Notes under the pieces: model-generated
What the model was told of the DNA's origin: nothing
The model's database searches: none
The model's input: only the letters and a program-made list of their open reading frames with translations
Assembly (NCBI GenBank): GCA_963838735.1
Contig: CAWISG010000003.1
Span: 62,001-126,000 of the forward strand
DNA: 64,000 bases
DNA from: Parerythrobacter_A sp963838735
GTDB taxonomy: Bacteria > Pseudomonadota > Alphaproteobacteria > Sphingomonadales > Sphingomonadaceae
Reading direction: 5' to 3'
In this document: piece after piece, positions 26,415-34,092 of the stretch
Position numbering within the stretch: the stretch's first letter is position 1
Layout of the letters: each line of letters begins with the position of its first letter
Program-made: the position numbers and the translations under genes

Positions 26415-27794
26415 ATGTTCAAGCCACTCTTCGCACTCGCCGCCCTGACGCTTCCTCTTGCCGCGCATGCGTCGCTGGTTCCACCACCCGCGACGTTGGA
26501 AGCCGCCGCGGACCGGGCGTTGACCGACGACACGCTGGCTTACGATTTCGTCGAAGGCATTACCACCGAAGTCGGACCGCGACAGGCCGGGACCGAGGCC
26601 GAGGCGCGCGGGCGGACATGGGCGATGGCGTGGCTGAACCGGCATGGCTTCGCAAACGTCGCCAACGAACCGTTCGAGATGCAGACATGGGTGCCGGGCG
26701 ACATGCACCGTGCCGAAATCGTCAGCCCGTTCCCGCAACCGCTCGTGATCCAGCCGCTCGGCAACAGCGCCTCCACCGGCGCGGATGGTATCACCGCCGA
26801 AGTGGTGATGTTCGAGAACGTCGCGGCGCTGTCGGCGGCGCCGGCGGGCAGCCTTGCGGGCAAGATCGCCTATATCTCGCACAGCATGACAGTGACGCAG
26901 GACGGTTCGCAATACGGCTTTGCCGGCCCTGCACGCTGGGTCGGTGCGGGCATTGCGGCGCAGAAGGGGGCGCTTGCCACCGTCATCAAGTCGGTCGGCA
27001 CCGACTATCACCGCAACCCGCATACCGGTGGCACCGGCTTCCCCGAAGGCGTGACGCGGACGCCTGCTGGCGCGCTGCCATTGCCCGATGCGGAGAACCT
27101 GGAGCGCATGTTTGCGCGCGCCGGTGACCGGCCGATCACCATGAAGCTGACTCTCACGCCGCAGGACCTGGGCACCACGATGAGCGGCAATGTCGTCGGT
27201 GAAATCGTCGGGCGTGACCCGTTGCTGCCGCCAGTGCTCATCGCCTGCCATCTCGACAGCTGGTGGAATGCGCCCGGCGCCTTCGACGACGGCGCGGGGT
27301 GCGGTATCGTCGCGGCGGCAGCGAAGCATGTCGAAAGCTATGGCCAGCCGCTCCGCACTATCCGCGTGCTGTTCGCAGGCGCAGAGGAAACCGGCCTGTG
27401 GGGCAGCAAGGCCTATTCCGCCGCGCATATCGACGAACCGATTGCCGTCGGGATCGAGAGCGACTTCGGTGCGGACCGCATCTGGCAGTTCCAGAGCAAT
27501 TTCGGCACCACCAATCCCGATCTCTACAAACGGATCGCCCGCGCGGTGGCGCGGTTCGGCGTGTCGCCCACGACTATCGTGGCGAGTGGCGGGGCGGACC
27601 TGAATATCGTGCGCGACCAGGGCGGGGCACTCATTGACCTGCAGCAGGACGGCACCCGCTATTTCGACCTGCACCACACACCCGACGATACGCTGGACAA
27701 GATCGACCCCGTGCAGCTGCGCCAGAACGTCGCGGTGTACACGCAGGTGGTGGGCATCCTTGCCAATTATCCCGAGCCGATCACGGCGGACTGA
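26415..27794 (+). CDS. M28-family metallopeptidase with PA domain
   Basis: 459 residues. A signal peptide (ending LAAHASL) indicates export. An inserted PA-like region is followed by a complete di-zinc site: His and Asp in ACHLDSWWNAPGAFDDGAG, AGAEETGLWGS with the catalytic Glu pair, ESDFGAD and the terminal HHTPDDT. It is likely an aminopeptidase or carboxypeptidase of the periplasm or outside the cell. The 3' end overlaps the convergent MATE gene by 14 nt. It lies 22 nt after the FAD oxidoreductase and is probably co-transcribed. Confidence 0.88.
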   Translation: MFKPLFALAALTLPLAAHASLVPPPATLEAAADRALTDDTLAYDFVEGITTEVGPRQAGTEAEARGRTWAMAWLNRHGFANVANEPFEMQTWVPGDMHRAEIVSPFPQPLVIQPLGNSASTGADGITAEVVMFENVAALSAAPAGSLAGKIAYISHSMTVTQDGSQYGFAGPARWVGAGIAAQKGALATVIKSVGTDYHRNPHTGGTGFPEGVTRTPAGALPLPDAENLERMFARAGDRPITMKLTLTPQDLGTTMSGNVVGEIVGRDPLLPPVLIACHLDSWWNAPGAFDDGAGCGIVAAAAKHVESYGQPLRTIRVLFAGAEETGLWGSKAYSAAHIDEPIAVGIESDFGADRIWQFQSNFGTTNPDLYKRIARAVARFGVSPTTIVASGGADLNIVRDQGGALIDLQQDGTRYFDLHHTPDDTLDKIDPVQLRQNVAVYTQVVGILANYPEPITAD

Positions 27795-29166
27795 ACCCGG
27801 TTTTCAGCAAGCGCGGCAGCAGCAGCGCCTGCGCCACCGCACGCGCGACGAGGAACGCGGTAAAGCTGAGCCACAGCCCGGTATTGCCCATCGGCCAGGT
27901 CAGCCACAGCGCGGCGGCGTAAACGACCACCGCCGCCAGCATCGTGCCGAGCAGCGCGCGCGTCCAGCTTGACCCGACGAACACCCCGTCGAACACAAAG
28001 CCCGCGACTCCTGCGAACGGAATAACCACGAGCCAACCCCCTTGTGCCTGTGCAGCGGCAGCCACCGCGTCGGTCGCGGCAAAACTCGCCAGTAGCGGAT
28101 CGGCGAACAGCGCGAAGCCCAAAGCCACGACGCACGCCGCCGCAAACCCGCGCCACAGCGTCGCACGGATAACCGCGACGAAGCCCGCCCGGTCGCGCGC
28201 GCCGAAACGTTCGCCGTTCAGCACCTGTGCCGCGTTCTCGAACCCGTCGAGCAGCAACGCGGTCAGCACGAACATCTGGTACAGAATGCCATTCGCCGCC
28301 AGCACGACCGCGCCTTGCTCCGCCGAAAGACGAGTCAAGGCGGCCAGCGCCAGCATCAGTACCACCGTGCGCAGGAACAGGTCGCGATTGACGGAAAGAA
28401 ACGGGCGCAGCGCCGCCCATCCGATACCGGTTCGCTGCCGCACCGCCGTCCACACCGCCGCGCCAACCGCACCGCGAAACACGAATGCCGCAACAAGCGC
28501 GAGCTTGCCATATTCCGCGATGAAGCTGGACCAGCCGATGCCCGCGATGCCGAAATCCAACGCCAGCACGAACCACAGGCCCAGCGCGATATTGGCGAGG
28601 TTGTAGAGGATTTCGAACACCAGCACCGCCGTCATTCGCCGCTGCCCGACGAGGAAACCGATCAGCGCCAGGTTCGCCATCACGGCGGGCGCGGTCCAGT
28701 AACGGATTTCGGCATAGGTCTGTGCGGCGCGCAACACTTCGCCCTCGGCGCCCAGGGCCGCGAGCATGACGGGCAGCAGCACGGGTTGTGTCGCCAGCAG
28801 GAGCGCCGCGATGGCAAGGCCGACGAACAGACCGCGCACCAGCACCTCCGCCTGTGCTGTCACAGCTCCACCGGGTCCGGCACGGGTGCCCGCTTGCGCG
28901 ACCAGCCCGGTGGTACCGGTCTTCAGGAAGTTCATGACGGTAAACAGCACTGCGAAAAGGCGCGCGCCGATATCGACCGCGCCCTGTACGGCGGCATCGT
29001 TCAGCCGCGCAACCACCCACATGTCGCCAAGACCGATAAGTGCGGTAGCGACATTGGTTACCATTGCCGGGATCGCGATGGCCCAGATGATGCGGGGATC
29101 GATGCGCGCAGGCCCCGCAGTGTCTGTAGAAGGCGGCAAGTCTCGAGAGGAGGGCAGGGGCATCAC
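27781..29166 (-). CDS. MATE-family efflux transporter
   Basis: 461 residues with 12 predicted membrane helices, in the DinF-like branch of the MATE family. It starts MMPLPSS (ATG 29166 or 29163) and has a typical first helix region AIPAMVTNVATALIGLGDMWVVARL. MATE proteins export drugs or metabolites against Na or H gradients; no substrate can be assigned. The gene ends inside the last codons of the convergent peptidase and its 5' end faces the tRNA-Pro gene. Confidence 0.88.
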   Translation of the reverse strand: MMPLPSSRDLPPSTDTAGPARIDPRIIWAIAIPAMVTNVATALIGLGDMWVVARLNDAAVQGAVDIGARLFAVLFTVMNFLKTGTTGLVAQAGTRAGPGGAVTAQAEVLVRGLFVGLAIAALLLATQPVLLPVMLAALGAEGEVLRAAQTYAEIRYWTAPAVMANLALIGFLVGQRRMTAVLVFEILYNLANIALGLWFVLALDFGIAGIGWSSFIAEYGKLALVAAFVFRGAVGAAVWTAVRQRTGIGWAALRPFLSVNRDLFLRTVVLMLALAALTRLSAEQGAVVLAANGILYQMFVLTALLLDGFENAAQVLNGERFGARDRAGFVAVIRATLWRGFAAACVVALGFALFADPLLASFAATDAVAAAAQAQGGWLVVIPFAGVAGFVFDGVFVGSSWTRALLGTMLAAVVVYAAALWLTWPMGNTGLWLSFTAFLVARAVAQALLLPRLLKTGFSPP

Positions 29167-29205
29167 CTTCCGCTACGCCGCTTCGCCGGCGGCCGATTTC
29201 ACAGT

Positions 29206-29282
29206 TGGTCGGGAAGAGAGGATTCGAACCTCCGACCCCCTGTACCCAAAACAGGTGCGCTACCAGGCTGCGCCACTTCCCG
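29206..29282 (-). tRNA. tRNA-Pro (anticodon TGG)
   Basis: A full cloverleaf is read on the minus strand: acceptor CGGGAAG (29282-29276) with CTTCCCG (29216-29210), TTTTGGGT in the anticodon loop, GTTCGAATC in the T arm, discriminator A, and an encoded CCA (29208-29206). It decodes CCA/CCN proline codons. Confidence 0.95.
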
Positions 29283-29341
29283 ACCCTGTGATGCGCTGAT
29301 GCTGCGTCCCGGCCGGTTGGCGTCACCGGATTGGCATCCGG

Positions 29342-29415
29342 TGGGCCCGGAGGGACTCGAACCCCCGACCTAGCCGTTATGAGCGGCCAGCTCTAACCAA
29401 CTGAGCTACAGGCCC
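29342..29415 (-). tRNA. tRNA with anticodon CAT (Ile2 or elongator Met)
   Basis: Acceptor GGGCCTG (29415-29409) pairs with CGGGCCC (29349-29343) and the discriminator is A (29342). The anticodon loop is CTCATAA and the T-loop is GTTCGAGTC. The CCA end is not encoded; CCG follows the discriminator. It is not initiator tRNA by its acceptor stem, but Ile2 (read through lysidine) and elongator Met cannot be told apart by eye. Confidence 0.9.
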
Positions 29416-29513
29416 CCGAAGTGCCTTGCCCGGAATTACCGGACCGACCATGCGGAGCAGCGCGAGGGGCGCGTTAGCTGGACCGATGCGACAGGGCAAG
29501 CGTTGTGCGCGTG

Positions 29514-30500
29514 TCACCTAACGATTGCGTCGCCAATACTGGCGATGGATGTCGGCGCCACCTCGCGCATGGCGAGATAGGCATACACGCGCCGCCACCA
29601 GTCATACAACGCCTCGACATCGGCCTTGCTGCGCACATAGGGCGTATTGCCGGGCGCGAGCGAAGGGCTGTGGAAGCTGAACACCAACAGCGGCAGCCCG
29701 TCGTCCAGCGCCATATCAATGCCGCGAATGGCCTCCTCCACACCGACCCCTTCGGGTGTCAGCGGAATGCGTTCAAGCAAACCAGTGCGCGCGAGCAGGC
29801 CGAGGAGGCGCGGCACCCGTGCGGCAAAGCGGCTTAAATACGCACCCTGTCGCCGCAACATTCCCCAATATGTCGTGGTGACCGGCAGTTCCAGCAGGCG
29901 CTGTCCGGCGTCGATCCAGTATGGATGCAGCGGATGGCGGGTGTAATCGGGGCCGCCCGCCGCTGTGTAATCGAAATGCGTGCGGACCGATGTGTCCATC
30001 GCGATGCCGCCATCGATCAGCATTTGCGCGCTATCGTCGCCCAAGCCGTAGCGGCCCGCGCGATAGCTGACCGGAACGACGCCGAACCCCTCGGCTATCG
30101 CATCGCGCAGCCGGTTGAACTTGTCACGCTCCAGCGCGGGCGGCAGGTTTCCGGCAAAACTGTTTGCCTCGTTTACGGTTTCCTCGTGAGGCGGGTTGAC
30201 CCAAGGATGCAATTGCACGCCGATTTCCGCGCGCCCGGCGGCAATTGCGGGGCCAAGGACTTCGTGCGCTACTTGCGACGTGGCGACCGGCCAGTCCACA
30301 AGGTAGAGCGGCACCACGCCCAATTCTTCGCAAAACGCCTGAAACCGGACGAGTTCGGGCAAGTGGGTCAGGCTGTGATTGTCGCTGTCGAAGGGTTGCG
30401 ACCAATCGAATTCTTCTTCGGTATCAACAGTTAGCAGGGCGCGCTGCCCGAAGCCGGGTGCGAAAGCGGCGCGGGCTTCTGGTGGTGGCGGCTCGCGCAT
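29514..30500 (-). CDS. Polysaccharide deacetylase family protein, WalW-like
   Basis: 328 residues from ATG 30500. NodB-type carbohydrate esterase features are the metal-site start LLTVDTEEEFDW, VQLHPWVNPP with the metal His, and a conserved SYRAGRYGLGDDSAQML block; FSFHSPSL is near the C-terminus. There is no signal peptide. It resembles the WalW proteins of exopolysaccharide loci, so deacetylation of a glycan or glycolipid is likely but unproven. It follows the kinase-like gene on the same strand with about 70 nt between, and its 3' end faces two tRNAs. Confidence 0.82.
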   Translation of the reverse strand: MREPPPPEARAAFAPGFGQRALLTVDTEEEFDWSQPFDSDNHSLTHLPELVRFQAFCEELGVVPLYLVDWPVATSQVAHEVLGPAIAAGRAEIGVQLHPWVNPPHEETVNEANSFAGNLPPALERDKFNRLRDAIAEGFGVVPVSYRAGRYGLGDDSAQMLIDGGIAMDTSVRTHFDYTAAGGPDYTRHPLHPYWIDAGQRLLELPVTTTYWGMLRRQGAYLSRFAARVPRLLGLLARTGLLERIPLTPEGVGVEEAIRGIDMALDDGLPLLVFSFHSPSLAPGNTPYVRSKADVEALYDWWRRVYAYLAMREVAPTSIASIGDAIVR

Positions 30501-30569
30501 CGAACGCATCGTTTGCACCGCCCCATCCAATCGTCCGTCACGCCTGCGAGCTGCCGGTCATACGGTTGC

Positions 30570-32261
30570 TCAGAGCATTACCTGGCTAGTTTCGCGTGCA
30601 GTTTCGGTCAAGCGCGGTAAGCTCAATGTCAGCGTGCTGCCATTGTCGGTCAGGTCGCCCCCGGCGGCGCGCGCTTCGGCACGGGCCAGCCGCAGCGAAA
30701 ATCCCGCCGCGAACATGCCCGCGCGCAGTGGCCCGGAATTGCTGCGCATGGTGGCGGCATAGATATCGTCCTGCGCTGCCAACGCGCGGGGCAGGGCGCA
30801 TTTCAGACGCATGATATTGCCTTTCTCCTTCAACCGCAGCCGAATGTGTTCTCCCGGCTCGAGCAGCCCGGCTAGCGTCGCCAGCAACCGCCAGCACAAT
30901 GTCTCGGCTTCGTTCCCCGCAAGGGCGACCGGCGCGGCGTGCGGTGTCGCCTTGAGCGTCATACCTGCCTCGCGCCCGTCAAGAACCGGCGCGATCTGTT
31001 CGACTAGGCGGGCAACGATAGCGCCGAAGTCGCTTTCCCCGCCCGCGAGCGCCATCGCGCCGCTTTCCAGCTGCGCCAACCGGTCCAGTTCCTCGAACCC
31101 CGCCAGCACGCGCGCGCCATCGCCCGCTATCGCCGCAGCCAGCGCCCGGTATTCGTGCGGGGCAGGGCCGAGCTGCTGCTGTTGAATCATCTCGGCAAAG
31201 CCCTGCATCGCGCCGGCCGGTGTGCGCAGTTCGTGCAGCAATTGCCGCAGCCGGTCCGCCTCCTGCGCAGCAGCCGGGTCGGGACGCGCCGTCGCGACAG
31301 GCGGACGGCGGAACATGCCGGCATAGCCGCCGAATTGCCCGGTCAGCGGATCGAAGCGTGGCATGGCATCGATGATCCAGTCGCCCGCAACCATGGCCGC
31401 ACCGCCCAGCGTGGTGGCGATATTGGCCAGCGGCTGGCGCCGCGCGATCAGTGTGCGGACGTTTTCGGCCATGGCTTCGTTCGCCCCGCTGCCGGGGAGC
31501 CGCAGCCGATACACCATCGGGGCAACCGCACGGTCGGACCATGCGATACGCCCCAGCGTGTCGGTGGTGAAGCGGAACAGGGGCAGGGGGGGCGCGGTTT
31601 TGGCTGTCTTCTCGCCCAGCGGCAGGCGCGGAGCCTGTCTGCTGTCACGGGCATCGTTGCCTTCCGATGCGATGCTGGCAGGGCGCTTCTGCTGGTAAGT
31701 CTGGATACGCTCTACCAGCGCGCCGATTTCACTTTGCATGACAGGCGACGCGGGCGGCGGGGCCGGCGGCAGGGGTGGGGGCAACGGCGCATCGGGTTCC
31801 TGCACCGGCAGTTCGCCATCGGGTGCGGGCAGGCCTTGATCCTGTATGCCGAGCTGTTCGAGCGCATCGCGCACGCGCGGCGGCAGGTTGCGCTGCAACC
31901 GCAGGAAGCCGCGCGCGCGCAGCGGCAGGCGGGGAATCAGCGCAAGCCAGTCCTCCTCGCCCAACTGCGCCGACTGCAGCGCCGCGGCCGCCACTTCGGG
32001 CTCGTCTTCGGCAAGATGATATGCCAGTTCCGGATTGCGGAACCGTGCCGCCGCTTCGCCAACCATCGCGGCCCGCTCGTCAGCCGGGATCATCTCGCCA
32101 AGCGCCGCCAGCCGCAGCCACGCCGCCGCCAGCAGGCTGCGGTCCGTGCCGTTCGCGCGACTGCCGAGCAAATCCAGCAATTGCCGAAATTGCGTGCGCG
32201 CAGCCCGCTCGCCCGCCGCACGATGGCGCAGCACCGTGGCCAGACGGTCATCGAAGAGCAT
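30570..32261 (-). CDS. Histidine-kinase-like signalling protein with degenerate ATPase domain
   Basis: 563 residues. The N-terminus is helical and soluble, without membrane segments, and a Pro-rich linker (about 175-190) precedes a PAS-like region. A HisKA-type dimerisation helix follows, with the phosphoacceptor His in LLHELRTPAGAMQGFAEM. The C-terminal HATPase-like part keeps the shape (LCWRLLATLAGLL at the N-box position, GFSLRLARAEARAAGGDL near the end), but the expected N box Asn and DxGxG motif are not seen. It may be a phosphotransfer or scaffold protein instead of an active kinase. ATG 32261 is chosen from the residue pattern. Confidence 0.75.
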   Translation of the reverse strand: MLFDDRLATVLRHRAAGERAARTQFRQLLDLLGSRANGTDRSLLAAAWLRLAALGEMIPADERAAMVGEAAARFRNPELAYHLAEDEPEVAAAALQSAQLGEEDWLALIPRLPLRARGFLRLQRNLPPRVRDALEQLGIQDQGLPAPDGELPVQEPDAPLPPPLPPAPPPASPVMQSEIGALVERIQTYQQKRPASIASEGNDARDSRQAPRLPLGEKTAKTAPPLPLFRFTTDTLGRIAWSDRAVAPMVYRLRLPGSGANEAMAENVRTLIARRQPLANIATTLGGAAMVAGDWIIDAMPRFDPLTGQFGGYAGMFRRPPVATARPDPAAAQEADRLRQLLHELRTPAGAMQGFAEMIQQQQLGPAPHEYRALAAAIAGDGARVLAGFEELDRLAQLESGAMALAGGESDFGAIVARLVEQIAPVLDGREAGMTLKATPHAAPVALAGNEAETLCWRLLATLAGLLEPGEHIRLRLKEKGNIMRLKCALPRALAAQDDIYAATMRSNSGPLRAGMFAAGFSLRLARAEARAAGGDLTDNGSTLTLSLPRLTETARETSQVML

Positions 32262-32594
32262 GGGTTTCAGAAGGCTTGGGCGGCAGCATGAAAAGCGGGC
32301 GAACCTGTGATGGGCGCAAGGACGAAGCGGCGATACCGGGACTGCCGGGCCCAACACACTGAGCGGGCGTCGAACTGGCAAGTCCGGTGCTTCCGTCTAG
32401 CTGTCGCAGCAGCGACATGAACCACCGACTATCCACCGTTGCAAAGCGGGACAGCTGCTGCCACAAACAATAATATTAGCCTGTCGCGATATTTTACGCA
32501 GGCTTTGTTCCAGCGTAAGGGACGTTACCGCCGTGGCAAATTGCCATTGTGTGAAATCGACTACGCCGGAATATCAGTTGCAGGGGGTGACATC
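32262..32594. other. Intergenic region between kinase-like gene and Lrp regulator
   Basis: 333 bases if the regulator starts at ATT 32595. It should hold divergent promoters. The open frame upstream of 32595 (to 32439) has no start with a ribosome-binding site. No other structure was noted. Confidence 0.4.
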
Positions 32595-33056
32595 ATTACC
32601 AGTCTGGACAGTATCGACCGCAAGCTGCTCGCTGAACTCCAAAGCGAGGGGCGCATCACCAATGTCGAGCTGGCGCAGCGAGTCGGCCTGACCGCGCCAC
32701 CCTGCCTGCGCCGGGTCCGCGCGCTGGAGGAAAGCGGAGTCATAAACGGCTATCACGCCGATCTTGACGCGGCTGAGCTGGGGTTCGGCATCACCGTATT
32801 CGCGATGGTCAGTCTGAAAAGCCAGGCCGAAGACGCGCTGCGCGAGTTCGAGGAACACATGAATGCGTTACCCGAAGTGCGCGAGGTTCACATGCTGAAC
32901 GGCGAGATCGATTTTATCCTGAAAATCGTCAGCCGCGATTTGCAAAGTTTCCAGGAATTTCTGACCGGCAAGTTGACGCCCGCACCCAATGTCGAAAGCG
33001 TCAAGACCAGCCTGACGATCCGCACCAGCAAGCATGAGCCGGGCGTGCCGATCTAA
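32595..33056 (+). CDS. Lrp/AsnC-family transcriptional regulator (probable ATT start)
   Basis: 153 residues. The N-terminal winged-helix DNA-binding part is LDSIDRKLLAELQSEGRITN through APPCLRRVRALEESGVI, and the C-terminal RAM/ligand domain (AMVSLKSQAEDALREFEEHM, then EVHMLNGEIDFILKIVSRD) is complete. Lrp proteins are octameric or dimeric regulators of amino-acid metabolism. No in-frame ATG, GTG or TTG stands at the expected position. ATT 32595 encodes the initiator slot of the family start ITSLDSIDRK and has AGGGGG 7 nt upstream. Alternative in-frame TTG codons at 32541 and 32547 would add about 16-18 residues without a site. Confidence 0.85.
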   Translation: MTSLDSIDRKLLAELQSEGRITNVELAQRVGLTAPPCLRRVRALEESGVINGYHADLDAAELGFGITVFAMVSLKSQAEDALREFEEHMNALPEVREVHMLNGEIDFILKIVSRDLQSFQEFLTGKLTPAPNVESVKTSLTIRTSKHEPGVPI

Positions 33057-33123
33057 GCCGTGGCACCGTGTTAAATACGCCGCTGTGCGAATGGTTCCGA
33101 TAACCTAGTTTGCTACGCGTTTC

Positions 33124-33148
33124 GGAACGGATTGCCGCGTCACTCGCT
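33124..33148 (+). promoter_or_regulatory. EcfG-type general-stress promoter of the stress-protein gene
   Basis: GGAAC (33124-33128), a 16-nt spacer and CGCT (33145-33148) match the alphaproteobacterial EcfG consensus GGAAC-N16/17-CGTT except for one base. It is 33 nt upstream of the ATG of the stress-protein gene, with an AAAGGA ribosome-binding site between. Confidence 0.6.
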
Positions 33149-33180
33149 CCTTTGACAACATCAATCAAAGGAACGAACCC

Positions 33181-33693
33181 ATGACAACGCACGCACTTTT
33201 CGACCATCGCACTGAAGCCACCAAGGCCGTCGCGGATCTTCGCGCATTGGGTGTGAAGGATGATAACATCTCCATCCTTGCCCATCACGGCGATGAAGTG
33301 AAGGAAGTCGACGCGGACGGCAACGTCACAGACGACGATAACGGTAGCCTAGCACGCGGCATTCTTGGCGGTGGTGCATTGGGTGCCGGACTTGGCGTGG
33401 CGGCACTGGCCATTCCGGGCGTTGGTCCATTCGCAGCCATTGGCGCAATTGCAGCGGCAGCAGCGCCTGCCGCGATGGCGACCGGCGCCGCCGCTGGTGC
33501 CGCGCTTGGTTCAATCAAGGAAATCCTGCAGGGCAGCGATTACGACGAAGCCGATGCGGAATATTACGACCAGCATCTTCGCGATGGCCGCGTGCTGGTC
33601 GCGGTGGACGATGCGGCAGGGCTGAATGAAGCCGATGTCAGCCGGGTGCTATACGCAGCAGGCGGCCATAATGCCGCTCGTGCCCGCACGTAA
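33181..33693 (+). CDS. General stress protein 17M-type (YflT-like) membrane-associated protein
   Basis: 170 residues. The N-terminal domain MTTHALFDHRTEATKAVADL is the heat-induced/general-stress (YflT-like) fold. A central Gly/Ala-rich hydrophobic stretch (LARGILGGGALGAGLGVAAL onwards, about residues 58-115) probably inserts in or spans a membrane. The C-terminal repeat of the fold ends DGRVLVAVDDAAG. An EcfG-type promoter precedes it and an intrinsic terminator follows, so it is a monocistronic gene controlled by the general stress response. Confidence 0.8.
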   Translation: MTTHALFDHRTEATKAVADLRALGVKDDNISILAHHGDEVKEVDADGNVTDDDNGSLARGILGGGALGAGLGVAALAIPGVGPFAAIGAIAAAAAPAAMATGAAAGAALGSIKEILQGSDYDEADAEYYDQHLRDGRVLVAVDDAAGLNEADVSRVLYAAGGHNAARART

Positions 33694-33716
33694 ACGTATT
33701 TGGAATGACGCTAAGA

Positions 33717-33750
33717 GGGCGGTGCGTTTTCAGCGCGCCGCCCTTTTTCT
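33717..33750 (+). terminator. Intrinsic terminator after the stress-protein gene
   Basis: The stem GGGCGGTGCG (33717-33726) with CGCGCCGCCC (33734-33743), one T-G wobble and a TTTTCAG loop is followed by TTTTTCT. It lies 23 nt past the stop. Confidence 0.85.
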
Positions 33751-33758
33751 GTGCAGCG

Positions 33759-34039
33759 TTAGTCCAGCGTATCGAGATCTTTTTTCATCAGGTTATAGAC
33801 CAGCATTTCTTTCACCGGCAGTTGCATCATTTGCTCTGCCTACGTCATTTGCGCAAATGGCGTAGCTCTGTTTGCCGTCACATCCACGCCATAGGTACCA
33901 TGTTCTTGGCACCCGTCATGGCCTCGACGGTCCGGCGTGCCTCAACCCCATCGCGATACGAAGTTTCGATGGATTTGGCGGCGGCGGGCGCAGCAAGCTT
34001 CATGGCGAAAACGCAGGCCAGTATGGCAAGGGTTCGCAT
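33759..34039 (-). pseudogene. Possible decayed small secreted-protein gene
   Basis: The first part is a convincing signal peptide plus short mature region (MRTLAILACVFAMKLAAPAA, then KSIETSYRDGVEARRTVEAM), stopping at 33878. Downstream, in another frame and after a stop, a segment ending VYNLMKKDLDTLD (33830-33759) also looks protein-like and stops 15 nt before the hairpin at 33743. The two could be remnants of one gene or a short gene plus noise. Function is unknown and evidence is weak. Confidence 0.25.
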
Positions 34040-34092
34040 CACAACGGCTCTTTCGGTCATGGAAAGAGCAGGCTATGCCTTTAGTTAGTGTT

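Noticed and set aside
33705..34088. 127-codon plus-strand open frame after the stress-protein terminator
   Set aside because: It begins within the terminator hairpin and its sequence is His/Arg/Cys-rich without structure; the opposite strand is more protein-like.
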